Origin: JBJXFE01 sp046153875
Lineage (GTDB): Bacteria > Planctomycetota > Phycisphaerae > Phycisphaerales > UBA1924
Assembly: GCA_046153875.1 (NCBI GenBank)
Contig: JBJXFE010000022.1
Span: forward strand, 1 to 48,070
Length of the DNA: 48,070 bases
Reading direction: 5' to 3'
In this document: piece by piece, positions 30,369 through 38,407 of the stretch
Numbering within the stretch: position 1 is the first letter of the stretch
Layout of the letters: every line of letters starts with the position of its first letter
The notes under the pieces: model-generated
Databases searched by the model: none
Seen by the model: only the letters and a program-made list of their open reading frames with translations
Told to the model about the DNA's origin: nothing
Program-made: the position numbers and the translations under genes

Positions 30369-31937
30369 ATGCCCGTCACGACCTCAACCGACCTCTCGCC
30401 GGAACTGCTCGAGCACATGCAGGCCATCAAGGCCCGCGCGGCCTCCTACGGCCTGGATTTCTTCGAGGTCATCTACGAGGTCCTGCCCTTCGAGGTGATG
30501 AACCAGATCGCGGCGTACCAGGGCTTCCCCGTGCGCTACCCGCACTGGCGCTGGGGGATGGAGTACGAGAAGCTCTCGAAGCGCGACGCCTACGGCCTGG
30601 GCCGCATCTACGAGATGGTCATCAACAACGACCCGTGCTACGCCTACCTCCAGGAGTCCAACAGCGTCACCGACCAGAAGCTCGTCATGGCCCACGTCTA
30701 CGGGCACTCGGACTTCTTCAAGTGCAATCAGTGGTTCAGCCGCACGAACCGCAAGATGATGGACGAGATGGCGAACCACTCGACGCGGGTGCGCCGGCAC
30801 GTCGAGCGGCACGGGCAGGAGGTGGTCGAGCGGTTCATCGACCTGTGCCTCTCCATCGAGCACCTGATCGACCCGCACTCGATGTTCGTGCGCCGCGAGG
30901 AACCGCGCGACCGCGGGCCGCGCCCCGGCGAGGAGGCTCCCGACACGGGCCCGGCGTCGCGCGGCGGCTTCGAGCCGCAGCTCCTCCCGGCCAAGAGCTA
31001 TATGGACCCGTTCATCAACCCGCGGTCGGAGCTCGACCGCCAGCGGACCGAGTTCGAGGCCCGCAAGAAGGCCGACAAGGGCAAGTTCCCGGCGTCGATC
31101 GTCCGCGACGTGCCGCTCTTCCTGCTGCGCCACGCGCCGCTGGAGGAGTGGCAGCAGGACATCCTCGGGCTGATCCGCGACGAGGCGTACTACTTCGCCC
31201 CGCAGGCCATGACGAAGGTGATGAACGAGGGGTGGGCGACGTACTGGCACAGCAAGCTGATGACCCGCCACTTCCTGGATGCCAGCGAGATCGTCCACTA
31301 CGCCGACCAGCACTCGGGCGTCGTTCACATGGACCCCGGCGGGTTCAACCCGTACAAGGTCGGCATCGAGCTCTTCAAAGACATCGAGCGCCGCTGGGAC
31401 AAGGGGCAGCACGGACCGGAGTGGGAGCGGCTCGAGGGCGTCGGGGCCCGCGACGCCTACGACGACGGCTCGATGAAGGGGCGCGACAAGATCTTCGAGG
31501 TCCGCAGGATCTACAACGACGTGAGCTTCATCGACGAGTTCCTCACCCCCGAGTTCGTCGAGCGGATGAAGATGTACCAGCACCGCCGCGACCCGCACAC
31601 CGGCGAGACCAAGATCGTCACCCGCGACTTCGCGCGCGTGAAGCAGTCGCTGCTCCACCACCTGACCAACCGCGGCGAGCCGTTCATCCACGTCGCGGAC
31701 GGGAACTACCTCAACCGCGGCGAGCTGTATCTGGGGCACCAGTGGACGGGTCTGGAGGTCGAGGTCGCGCGGGCGATGCCGGTGCTCCAGGCGTTGCGGA
31801 CCCTGTGGGGCCGCCCGGTCCACCTGCACGCGCGCGTGAACGACGACCAGTGGCTGTTCACCTGCGAGGACGCGTCCCGCGACGTGCGGAAGCAGAAGAT
31901 CAGCGACGAGGTGCCGCCCCCGGCGAACGTCGCCTGA
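30369..31937 (+). CDS. spoVR: SpoVR family protein
   Basis: 522 residues of the SpoVR/YcgB family, linked to spore cortex formation in Bacillus but widespread in non-sporulating bacteria with unknown biochemistry. Hallmarks are FFEVIYEVLPFEVMNQIAAY, RYPHWRWGMEYE, VMAHVYGHSDFFKCNQWF, NEGWATYWHSKLM and GFNPYKVGIELFKDIERRWD. The start at 30369 is preferred over 30324 because GAAGGA lies 8 nt upstream and the domain begins soon after. In many bacteria it sits with prkA and a DUF444 gene; neither is beside it here. It is convergent with the FG-GAP gene. Confidence 0.92.
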   Translation: MPVTTSTDLSPELLEHMQAIKARAASYGLDFFEVIYEVLPFEVMNQIAAYQGFPVRYPHWRWGMEYEKLSKRDAYGLGRIYEMVINNDPCYAYLQESNSVTDQKLVMAHVYGHSDFFKCNQWFSRTNRKMMDEMANHSTRVRRHVERHGQEVVERFIDLCLSIEHLIDPHSMFVRREEPRDRGPRPGEEAPDTGPASRGGFEPQLLPAKSYMDPFINPRSELDRQRTEFEARKKADKGKFPASIVRDVPLFLLRHAPLEEWQQDILGLIRDEAYYFAPQAMTKVMNEGWATYWHSKLMTRHFLDASEIVHYADQHSGVVHMDPGGFNPYKVGIELFKDIERRWDKGQHGPEWERLEGVGARDAYDDGSMKGRDKIFEVRRIYNDVSFIDEFLTPEFVERMKMYQHRRDPHTGETKIVTRDFARVKQSLLHHLTNRGEPFIHVADGNYLNRGELYLGHQWTGLEVEVARAMPVLQALRTLWGRPVHLHARVNDDQWLFTCEDASRDVRKQKISDEVPPPANVA

Positions 31938-31977
31938 GGCGGCCGAGCTTCCCTCGCGCCAAGCCTCCGCCGCGCGA

Positions 31978-33330
31978 TCAGTACCGCACGAAGTACGCCC
32001 GGCCCAGGTCGTCCCAGATCGGGCCGCCGGGGTCCTCGTACGGCGCGCCGATGAAGAGGTCGCCGCGCCCGTTGCCGTTCGTGTCGGGCAGCCCGACGAT
32101 CGACACGCCGAAGCGCCCGCCGGGTTCACCGTTCGGCGACTGCACGACCTTGAGAATCGCCCCGTTGGCGCCGCTGTAGACGTACACCGCGCCGGGCCCG
32201 TACCCCTGGCCCGCGCCCAGCTCCGCGTTGAGCGGGGCCGCGACCGCGAACTCGCCGCGCCCGTCGCCGTTGATGTCCGGGATACCCGCCACCGACCAGC
32301 CGAAGCGGTTCGAGCCGATCGCCGGCCCTTTTCGTGAGAACAGCAGCGACCCGGTCCGACCCGAATACAGAAACGCCCGCCCGGACTGCGGCGCGAACGC
32401 CGGGCACACCGGGCACACGTCCACATCGCTCAGCGGCGCGCCGACCACGAGGTCCGCGACGGCATCGCCGTCCGTGTCCGGCACCGACGCGAGCCCCTGC
32501 CCGAATCCGAAAGTGTTGAAGAAGCCGTTGACGCGATACAGGACCTGCCCCGTCGCGCCCGAAAACACCGTGACACTCTCGACCCCCGCGACCGCGTAGT
32601 CCGGTCGCCCGTCTGCGTTCACGTCGGGCATCCCCGCGAGCGCAGCGCCGAAGGCATGATCGCCGATGCCGACGGGCGTGGCGATGACGCGGATGATCGC
32701 GCCGGTCGCGCCCGAGTACAGCACCGCGCGCCCCGAGTTCTCAGGAATCGTCAGCTCTCCCGGCAGCGGCGCCCCCACGAGCACGTCGCCGCGCCCGTCT
32801 CCGTTCACGTCACCGACCGCCGCGACGCTCGACCCGAACCGCGTGCCGCCCGCGGAGGTCGGCGGGACCAGCGTCCGGAGCCACATACCCGTTGCGCCGG
32901 AGTAGACAAACACGCGTCCGTGGCTCGTGCCCGGACCGGGGATGTACGGCGCGCTGATCGCCACGTCGCCGCGCCCGTCGCCGTTCACGTCCTGCAACCC
33001 CGCGATCGCCCCGCCGAACCCGGTGTTCGCCGCGGCCGTGATGATTGATCGCAGGTACGCCCCGGTTGCCCCGGAATAGATGAACACCCGCCCGTGCTCC
33101 GGAAACGGCAGGATCACGACGCCGTGCGGATGATCGTTGGCGGAGACCGCGACATCAGTCACGCCGTCGCCGTTGACGTCGGGGATGGACGTGACGGCCT
33201 GGGCGAACTGGCCGTGCTCGATGCTCGATGGCCCGGCGACGCCCTGGACCTGTGCGTGTGCCGGCGCGACCATCGCAGCGAGCACCATCAACGACGGCAC
33301 GATGCAAACAGCGCGGCGGATGCACGTCAC
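31978..33330 (-). CDS. Secreted FG-GAP/integrin-alpha repeat protein
   Basis: 450 residues. A signal peptide (about 1-26, ending AHAQ) is followed by seven FG-GAP repeats of ~55-60 residues. Each combines a calcium-loop DVNGDGRGDVA-type motif with FG-x-(A/S)-(I/V)AG and (V/A)(F/Y)(V/I)YSGATG. These form an extracellular beta-propeller used in adhesion in integrins; here it is likely a surface or secreted protein. There is no dockerin or sorting tail. The GTG at 33330 follows AAAGGAG at 6-nt spacing, and that site is the 3' strand of a small hairpin. It has a long, structured 5' leader. Confidence 0.85.
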   Translation of the reverse strand: MTCIRRAVCIVPSLMVLAAMVAPAHAQVQGVAGPSSIEHGQFAQAVTSIPDVNGDGVTDVAVSANDHPHGVVILPFPEHGRVFIYSGATGAYLRSIITAAANTGFGGAIAGLQDVNGDGRGDVAISAPYIPGPGTSHGRVFVYSGATGMWLRTLVPPTSAGGTRFGSSVAAVGDVNGDGRGDVLVGAPLPGELTIPENSGRAVLYSGATGAIIRVIATPVGIGDHAFGAALAGMPDVNADGRPDYAVAGVESVTVFSGATGQVLYRVNGFFNTFGFGQGLASVPDTDGDAVADLVVGAPLSDVDVCPVCPAFAPQSGRAFLYSGRTGSLLFSRKGPAIGSNRFGWSVAGIPDINGDGRGEFAVAAPLNAELGAGQGYGPGAVYVYSGANGAILKVVQSPNGEPGGRFGVSIVGLPDTNGNGRGDLFIGAPYEDPGGPIWDDLGRAYFVRY

Positions 33331-33473
33331 GGAGAACTCCTTTCCAGGAGCCCGGGAACCCATTGTTTCCGAACCTTGTCCGGCGCGCCGCGGCGCGGCA
33401 CGCCTTTCCAGGCCATCGCAAGGCGGGGCCCGCCGGCGGCGGGAACGCGATGGCCTGCGTCTGTCCTGTTCCA
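33331..33473 (-). ncRNA. Structured 5' leader of the FG-GAP gene
   Basis: In the transcript sense, a 10-bp perfect inverted repeat (AGGCCATCGC at 33448-33457 pairing with 33410-33419) encloses GC-rich sub-stems. A second GC-rich stem follows (about 33380-33402). Just before the start, CTCCT-GGAA-AGGAG (33337-33350) forms a GNRA-type tetraloop hairpin that would occlude the ribosome binding site. This looks like a regulatory leader; no known riboswitch class is recognised. Confidence 0.4.
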
Positions 33474-33501
33474 CCATACCACCGGTCGCCGCGGATGCAA
33501 G
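33474..33501 (-). promoter_or_regulatory. Candidate promoter of the FG-GAP gene
   Basis: On the minus strand, TTGCAT (33496-33501) and TATGGT (33474-33479) are 16 bp apart. Use of this promoter would give a leader of about 137 nt. Confidence 0.4.
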
Positions 33502-33569
33502 CCGCGGCACAACCGCGGAGTGTCGCGATCGTGCCCGGCACGGCCGGCCAGCCCGTCATACGATCGGCC

Positions 33570-33902
33570 ATGGCGTCCCGCCCGCTTGACGATCAGCCCG
33601 ACCGGGCGATCACCCGCCGCGCGGAGGCCGCGAAGGGTGAAGTCGAGAGCTACACGCGGTCCGGTCCGCGCTCCCCGGCGGACGATGGGCCGCAGGAAGC
33701 AGACATCGAGAAGTTCGGGGGCGTCACCGTCAAGTGCCCCGAGTGCGGCGCGGACCTCTACGACGAGGCGGAGCTCTGCTTCAAGTGCGGAGCCGCCGTA
33801 ACGGCCTGGTCGGACCGCCGCAGGAGGGTCTGGCCCACCGTGATCGTCGTGCTGCTGATCCTGGCAGTCCTGACGGCCTACTTGATGGGCAACCTGCGAT
33901 GA
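33570..33902 (+). CDS. Zinc-ribbon protein with C-terminal membrane helix
   Basis: 110 residues. The N-terminus is charged and flexible (1-48). A zinc ribbon follows (about 53-76: KCPECGADLYDEAELCFKCG), then a single C-terminal transmembrane helix (about 86-106). It is probably tail-anchored with the ribbon in the cytoplasm. TACGAT ends 5 nt before the ATG and there is no Shine-Dalgarno. It is divergent from the FG-GAP gene. Function unknown. Confidence 0.7.
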   Translation: MASRPLDDQPDRAITRRAEAAKGEVESYTRSGPRSPADDGPQEADIEKFGGVTVKCPECGADLYDEAELCFKCGAAVTAWSDRRRRVWPTVIVVLLILAVLTAYLMGNLR

Positions 33903-34029
33903 TCGCGTACCGGCGCCCGAACGCCGCCCTTCCCGATTCGCCCACGCCCGCGCACTATCATGGAACCAACGCGGGGTTCTCGCGGCACGCGGCATCGGCC
34001 GCGGACGCACCCAACAAAGGGGTCTGCAC

Positions 34030-34647
34030 ATGATCAGGACGACGGGCGAGAGTCGTTGGCAGTTCGTCATCCTGGGCGCGGCGCTGTGCCTTTCGGCCGC
34101 GTCGCTTATCGCGGCCATGCGCCCCGCGCAGCAGGCCGCCCCGACCTCCGTCGCCGTCGTCAACGTGAACAAGGTCATCGACGCTCTGAAGGAGAGCCAG
34201 GACCTGCACGTGCAGTACCGCGCTCGGAGGGATCAGATTGTCGAACTCCTCAAGCAGGGCCTGACCAAGGAAGACGCCCTGAAAGCCGACGCGGAGGGCA
34301 CGAAACCGGAGGACCCGACGTTCCGCACCAAGCGGCTGGCGTACTTCAAGCAGCGCGAATCGAACAAGGCCGACCGCGAGCTCTACGACACGCTCCTGGC
34401 TATCGAAGGGGGCGACATCCGCGCGGGCCTGTACGCCCGGGTGGTCGCCGCCGTGAGCAAGATCGCCGAGCGCGACAAGTACGACATCGTGCTGCTCGAC
34501 GACCACACCACGGAGTTCCCGGACGGGCCCGACGACCAGATCAGGGCCCGGATCGCCATGTGCAAGGTGATCTATCGCGGTGAGCAGACCGACCTCACGG
34601 CCGAGGTCGTCCTGGCCATGAACAACGACTACGCGGCGAAGCGGTAA
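34030..34647 (+). CDS. OmpH/Skp-like periplasmic protein
   Basis: 205 residues. An N-terminal hydrophobic segment (about 12-30, FVILGAALCLSAASLIAA) is a signal peptide or anchor. The mature part begins SVAVVNVNKVIDALKES, the Skp/OmpH strand-helix start, continues with long charged helices (about 60-150), and ends with the YDIVLLD...-type strand. Skp chaperones outer-membrane proteins through the periplasm. Position ahead of lpxD and lpxC matches the common skp-lpxD order. AAAGGGG lies 7 nt before the ATG. Confidence 0.75.
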   Translation: MIRTTGESRWQFVILGAALCLSAASLIAAMRPAQQAAPTSVAVVNVNKVIDALKESQDLHVQYRARRDQIVELLKQGLTKEDALKADAEGTKPEDPTFRTKRLAYFKQRESNKADRELYDTLLAIEGGDIRAGLYARVVAAVSKIAERDKYDIVLLDDHTTEFPDGPDDQIRARIAMCKVIYRGEQTDLTAEVVLAMNNDYAAKR

Positions 34648-34669
34648 CACCACCGGCGAGGGCGGATCG

Positions 34670-35764
34670 ATGCGGGCGCACACCACGGGGTCGCTGGCTC
34701 AGCTCGTCGGCGCCGAACTGATCGGGCGGCCCGACCTGACCATCACCGCGATCGAGATCGTCGAGCGCGCGGGCCCGGGCATGATGACGTTCATACGCTC
34801 ACGCACCTTTGCCGAGCGCTGGTCGGCGTGCCGGGCCTCGGCGGCGCTCGTCACACGCGGCGTCGAAGTCGCCGGGCACGACCCCGCGACGAAGGCACTG
34901 CTCGTCGTCCCGCAGGCCGACCCCGCGCTCATCAAGGTGCTCTCGGCGTTCGCCCCGGCGGAGCACCGCCCGCCGCCCGGCGTCCACCCCACGGCCGTCG
35001 TGGACCCCACCGCGAAGCTCGGCGCGGGCGTCGCCGTCGGGCCGCTCTGCGTGATCGGTCCGGGGACGACCATCGGCGACGGCGCCGTGCTCACCACCCA
35101 CGTGACCATCGCGCGCGACGTGCGTATCGGGCGCGCCACGGTCATCCACGCTCACGTGGTCATCCAGGACCGCTGCGTCATCGGCGACGGCTGCCTGATC
35201 CACCCCGGCGTCGTGATCGGCGCGGACGGGTTCGGGTTCATCCCCGCGCCGGACGGGCGCGGTGTCATCAAGATCCCGCACATCGGGACCGTCGAGGTCG
35301 GCGACGCCGTCGAGATCGGCGCGAACAGCTGCATCGATCGGGCCAAGTTCGGGGCGACCGTCATCGGCGCGGCGTGCAAGATCGACAACCTCGTCCAGAT
35401 CGGGCACGGCGTGCAGATGGGGCGGGCGTGCCTGGTCTGCGGCGGGAGCGGGATCGGCGGCTCGGCCACCATCGGCGACGGCGCCATCCTCGGCGGCCAG
35501 GTCGGCGTCGGGGACAACGTGAGCATCGGCGCGATGTCACGGCTCGGCGCGCAGGCCGGGGCCGTCCGCGACATCCCCGCGCACGGAATCGCGCTGGGCA
35601 TGCCCGCGATCGACTCCGACGTGTACGCGCGCAGCTACGCCGTCTTCCAGAAGCTGCCCGACCTCATGCGCCGCCTGCGCGCCGTGGAGCGGGCGCTGCG
35701 ACTCGCCGAGTGCGACTCGGCCGACGACCCGCCCCACCCCCACCGCGCCGGGAGCCCCGACTGA
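34670..35764 (+). CDS. lpxD: UDP-3-O-acylglucosamine N-acyltransferase LpxD
   Basis: A 364-residue cytoplasmic trimer; adds the second 3-hydroxyacyl chain in lipid A synthesis. The N-terminal uridine-binding domain (about 5-100) is followed by left-handed beta-helix hexapeptide repeats (about 105-320) with GADGFGFIP and DNLVQIGHGVQMG, the latter carrying the catalytic His. The C-terminal helix is KLPDLMRRLRAVERALRL. The length is normal. Its stop overlaps the lpxC start (TGATG), and it follows the OmpH-like gene by 22 nt. Confidence 0.94.
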   Translation: MRAHTTGSLAQLVGAELIGRPDLTITAIEIVERAGPGMMTFIRSRTFAERWSACRASAALVTRGVEVAGHDPATKALLVVPQADPALIKVLSAFAPAEHRPPPGVHPTAVVDPTAKLGAGVAVGPLCVIGPGTTIGDGAVLTTHVTIARDVRIGRATVIHAHVVIQDRCVIGDGCLIHPGVVIGADGFGFIPAPDGRGVIKIPHIGTVEVGDAVEIGANSCIDRAKFGATVIGAACKIDNLVQIGHGVQMGRACLVCGGSGIGGSATIGDGAILGGQVGVGDNVSIGAMSRLGAQAGAVRDIPAHGIALGMPAIDSDVYARSYAVFQKLPDLMRRLRAVERALRLAECDSADDPPHPHRAGSPD

Positions 35765-36645
35765 TGCCGCCCGGCCGAACCCTGGCGCGCGCGGCGACGG
35801 TCGAGGGCGTCGGGCTGTTCACCGCCCGACCGGTGCGCGTGACCATCGCACCCGCGCCCGAGCGATCGGGGATCACGTTCATCCGCGCGGACCTGCCCGG
35901 TCGGCCCGCGATCCCCGCCCGTGTCGATCGCGTCGTCTCCGAGCCCGCGCGGCTCGGCCTTCCCCTTCCCACGCCGGTGCGCTGCACCATCCTCGCGGGC
36001 AACACGGCGCACGCCTGCGTCATCACGGTCGAGCACGTCATGTCGGCGCTCGCGGGACTCGGCGTCACCGACGCGCGGATCGAGGTCGAAGGGCCGGAGT
36101 TGCCCGCGTGCGATGGGTCGGCGCAGCCGTTCGTCCGCGCGATGCTCGACGCCGGGCTCGTCGATCACGAGCACGGCCCGGACCCGATCGTTCCGACCCG
36201 CGCGATCTCGGTCGGCACCGCCGCGTCCGGAACGATCGTCGCCGAGCCGTGCGCGATCGGCGGAGCGTTGTACCGCTACGCGCTGGACTACGGCGCCGGT
36301 GCGCCGATCGCACCGGCCACCGCCTCGTGGCGCCCCGGCGACGATTACGCCCGGAACGTCGCGCCGGCGCGCACCTTCTGCCTCGCCGCCGAGGCCCAGG
36401 CGATGCGCATGGCGGGGCTGCTCGCCCACCTCTCGCCGCGCGACATGCTCGTGATCGGCCCCGACGGCCCCGTGGACAACGAGTACCGCTTCCCCGACGA
36501 ACCCGCCCGCCACAAGCTGCTCGACCTGATCGGCGACCTCGCCCTCGCCGGACGCCCGATCCACGCCCGCATCACCGCGACCCGCACCGGGCACCTGCTC
36601 AACCACGCCCTGGCCGCGGCGCTGCTCGCATCCGCGTCGGCCTAG
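35764..36645 (+). CDS. lpxC: UDP-3-O-acyl-N-acetylglucosamine deacetylase LpxC
   Basis: A 293-residue zinc deacetylase, the committed step of lipid A synthesis. The N-terminal motif VEGVGLFTARPV corresponds to the family GVGLHSG start. Zinc ligands are His91 (with Glu90 in TVEHVMSAL), His250 and Asp254 (ARHKLLDLIGDL), and the catalytic His277 is in GHLLNHAL. It is slightly shorter than the usual ~305 residues and is not fused to FabZ, unlike in some relatives. The start overlaps the lpxD stop by one base, so the two are probably translationally coupled. Confidence 0.93.
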   Translation: MPPGRTLARAATVEGVGLFTARPVRVTIAPAPERSGITFIRADLPGRPAIPARVDRVVSEPARLGLPLPTPVRCTILAGNTAHACVITVEHVMSALAGLGVTDARIEVEGPELPACDGSAQPFVRAMLDAGLVDHEHGPDPIVPTRAISVGTAASGTIVAEPCAIGGALYRYALDYGAGAPIAPATASWRPGDDYARNVAPARTFCLAAEAQAMRMAGLLAHLSPRDMLVIGPDGPVDNEYRFPDEPARHKLLDLIGDLALAGRPIHARITATRTGHLLNHALAAALLASASA

Positions 36646-36710
36646 CCCGCGGCCGGGGCCTGTCGCCGCACGCCACGCCGGATCACGACGGGACCCATTC
36701 GGGTCGAACC

Positions 36711-36716
36711 TATAGT
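36711..36716 (+). promoter_or_regulatory. -10 element (TATAGT) for the secreted TPR gene
   Basis: TATAGT lies 37 nt before the ATG at 36754, giving a leader of ~31 nt with GGGAGG close to the start. No convincing -35. Confidence 0.35.
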
Positions 36717-36753
36717 CACGGACGGAGTAGTTTCCTGCACAGGGAGGCGCGCC

Positions 36754-38397
36754 ATGACCCCACGTCGGATGACCCTCGCCGCGGTGCTGGTCCTGGCGGC
36801 AGCCGCCCCGGCCCTCGGGCAGTTCAAGCTGGGCGACGGGACCAAGCTCGACCGCAACCCCTTGCGGGGCTCGGGCCGGCGCAATCCGTCGGGGCCCGAC
36901 TTCGCCGCCGAGGTCCGCTTCCGCAACGCGATCGTCACCGGCAACGCGCCCGGCGGCCTGTCGTTCCGCGGCGACGTGGGCTACCAGGCCTCCGGCGAGT
37001 TCTCCGCCGCGCTCGGCTCGAACGATTTGTTCTCATTCCGCCGCGACTCGGTGTTCTCCGGGCTCGCCGGCATGGGCATCCGCGGCACCGACGCGCTGCA
37101 GTACCAGTTCGCGCTCACGACCGGCAGCACGCCGCCGCGCGGCCTCGTCGGCACCGGCGTCGTCGATCGCGCGGGTGCGCCCGTGACGATCGAGTCGATC
37201 CGCGCCGGCCAGCAGGGCACGCCGGTCGGCGGACCCGTGGGGCTTATCGCCCCGGGCCAGCCCGGCGCCGACATGCGAGGCACCGACCTCTGGGTGCTGC
37301 GTTCGCCGTCGGCGTTCGTCAGCACGCGCGCGCTCCAGCCAACGCTGGTGGCGACCATGCAGGACCAGTCCGGTCAGACCTTGGGGCTGACGGCGTCGCC
37401 GCTGCGCGGGTTGACCGCATCGCCCCTGGGGAACCCCAAGCCCCAGAAGCCCTCAACGGCGACGCAGCCCCCGCCGGAGCTGATCGGGCGGGCCGACTTC
37501 GGCGCGGACGGCGCACCCAAGCCCGCCGCGAAACCCGGCGCGGAACCGCGCGCGAACGACGCCGCCCCGCCCCGGTCGGGATACGACGATCTCATGGCGC
37601 GCCTGGCGGCGCGCGAGGCCGAAGAGCCCGCGACGACCCCCGCCACCGGCGAGCGCGTCCCGCGGTGGCGCCAGCGCCTCGACGACCTGCGCCGGGACCT
37701 GAGCCGCACGGACGAGCGTACCGATCGCAACCGGGACCAACGCACGAACCCCGATCGCCCCGGGCGCGACGCACGGGCCGGGTCCGGCGCCGGGGCCCAG
37801 CCGGGCGCGACACCGGACTCGCGCCGCGAGACCGCCGCCATGCTGCGCGACGCGGGCCGTGAGCCGATCACGCGCCTGGCCCCCGCCGGCTTCGATCCCT
37901 ACAGCCTGCACATGGACCGCGCCGAAAAGTTCCTCGCGCAGGGCCAGTTCTTCTTCGCCGAGGAGCGATTCACCGCCGCACTCAACGCCCGACCCGCGGA
38001 CCCGATGGCCGCCATCGGGCGCGTCCACGCCCAGATCGGTGCGAGTCTGTTCGCCTCGGCCGCCATCAACCTCCGCCGCGTGTTTGCGGCCAACCCCGAG
38101 CTCATCGCCCAGAAGTACGGCGACAGCCTGCTGCCCGACCGCGAGCGCACGAAGCTGATCGTGGAGAGGCTCGAAACCCTGTCGGCCGCGGGCAAGGGTG
38201 TGGGGCGCGAGACGGGGTTCCTGGTCGCTTACCTGGGCTTCCAGTTGGGCGACTCGGCTGCCGTTGAACGAGGGCTTGCCATCCTCGACGCCCCCGCGGG
38301 CGATGCGCCGCTCGATTCGGCGCTGGAGCGCCTCTCGGGCAGACTGCGTGAAATGTGGACGGCCCCCGCGGAGCCCGCGAAGCCCGCGAAGCCCTGA
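36754..38397 (+). CDS. Secreted protein with C-terminal TPR-like repeats
   Basis: 547 residues. A signal peptide (about 1-22, ending ALGQ) precedes a segment rich in short beta motifs (about 50-130, GFRGD/GLSFRGDVGYQ-like). Next is a long Pro/Arg/Asp-rich disordered stretch (about 215-365). The C-terminal helical domain (about 380-535) has TPR spacing, for example MDRAEKFLAQGQFFFAEERF and ALNARPADPMAAIGRVHAQI. It is probably a periplasmic or envelope scaffold; no enzyme motif is visible. GGAGG lies 9 nt before the ATG. The phosphatase gene begins 10 nt after its stop, so they are likely one operon. Confidence 0.72.
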   Translation: MTPRRMTLAAVLVLAAAAPALGQFKLGDGTKLDRNPLRGSGRRNPSGPDFAAEVRFRNAIVTGNAPGGLSFRGDVGYQASGEFSAALGSNDLFSFRRDSVFSGLAGMGIRGTDALQYQFALTTGSTPPRGLVGTGVVDRAGAPVTIESIRAGQQGTPVGGPVGLIAPGQPGADMRGTDLWVLRSPSAFVSTRALQPTLVATMQDQSGQTLGLTASPLRGLTASPLGNPKPQKPSTATQPPPELIGRADFGADGAPKPAAKPGAEPRANDAAPPRSGYDDLMARLAAREAEEPATTPATGERVPRWRQRLDDLRRDLSRTDERTDRNRDQRTNPDRPGRDARAGSGAGAQPGATPDSRRETAAMLRDAGREPITRLAPAGFDPYSLHMDRAEKFLAQGQFFFAEERFTAALNARPADPMAAIGRVHAQIGASLFASAAINLRRVFAANPELIAQKYGDSLLPDRERTKLIVERLETLSAAGKGVGRETGFLVAYLGFQLGDSAAVERGLAILDAPAGDAPLDSALERLSGRLREMWTAPAEPAKPAKP

Positions 38398-38407
38398 TGC
38401 GCCACGG

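Noticed and set aside
30384..32426. A 680-codon open frame opposite spoVR
   Set aside because: Antisense to a clear SpoVR protein; the last part is out of frame with the FG-GAP gene. No family resemblance.
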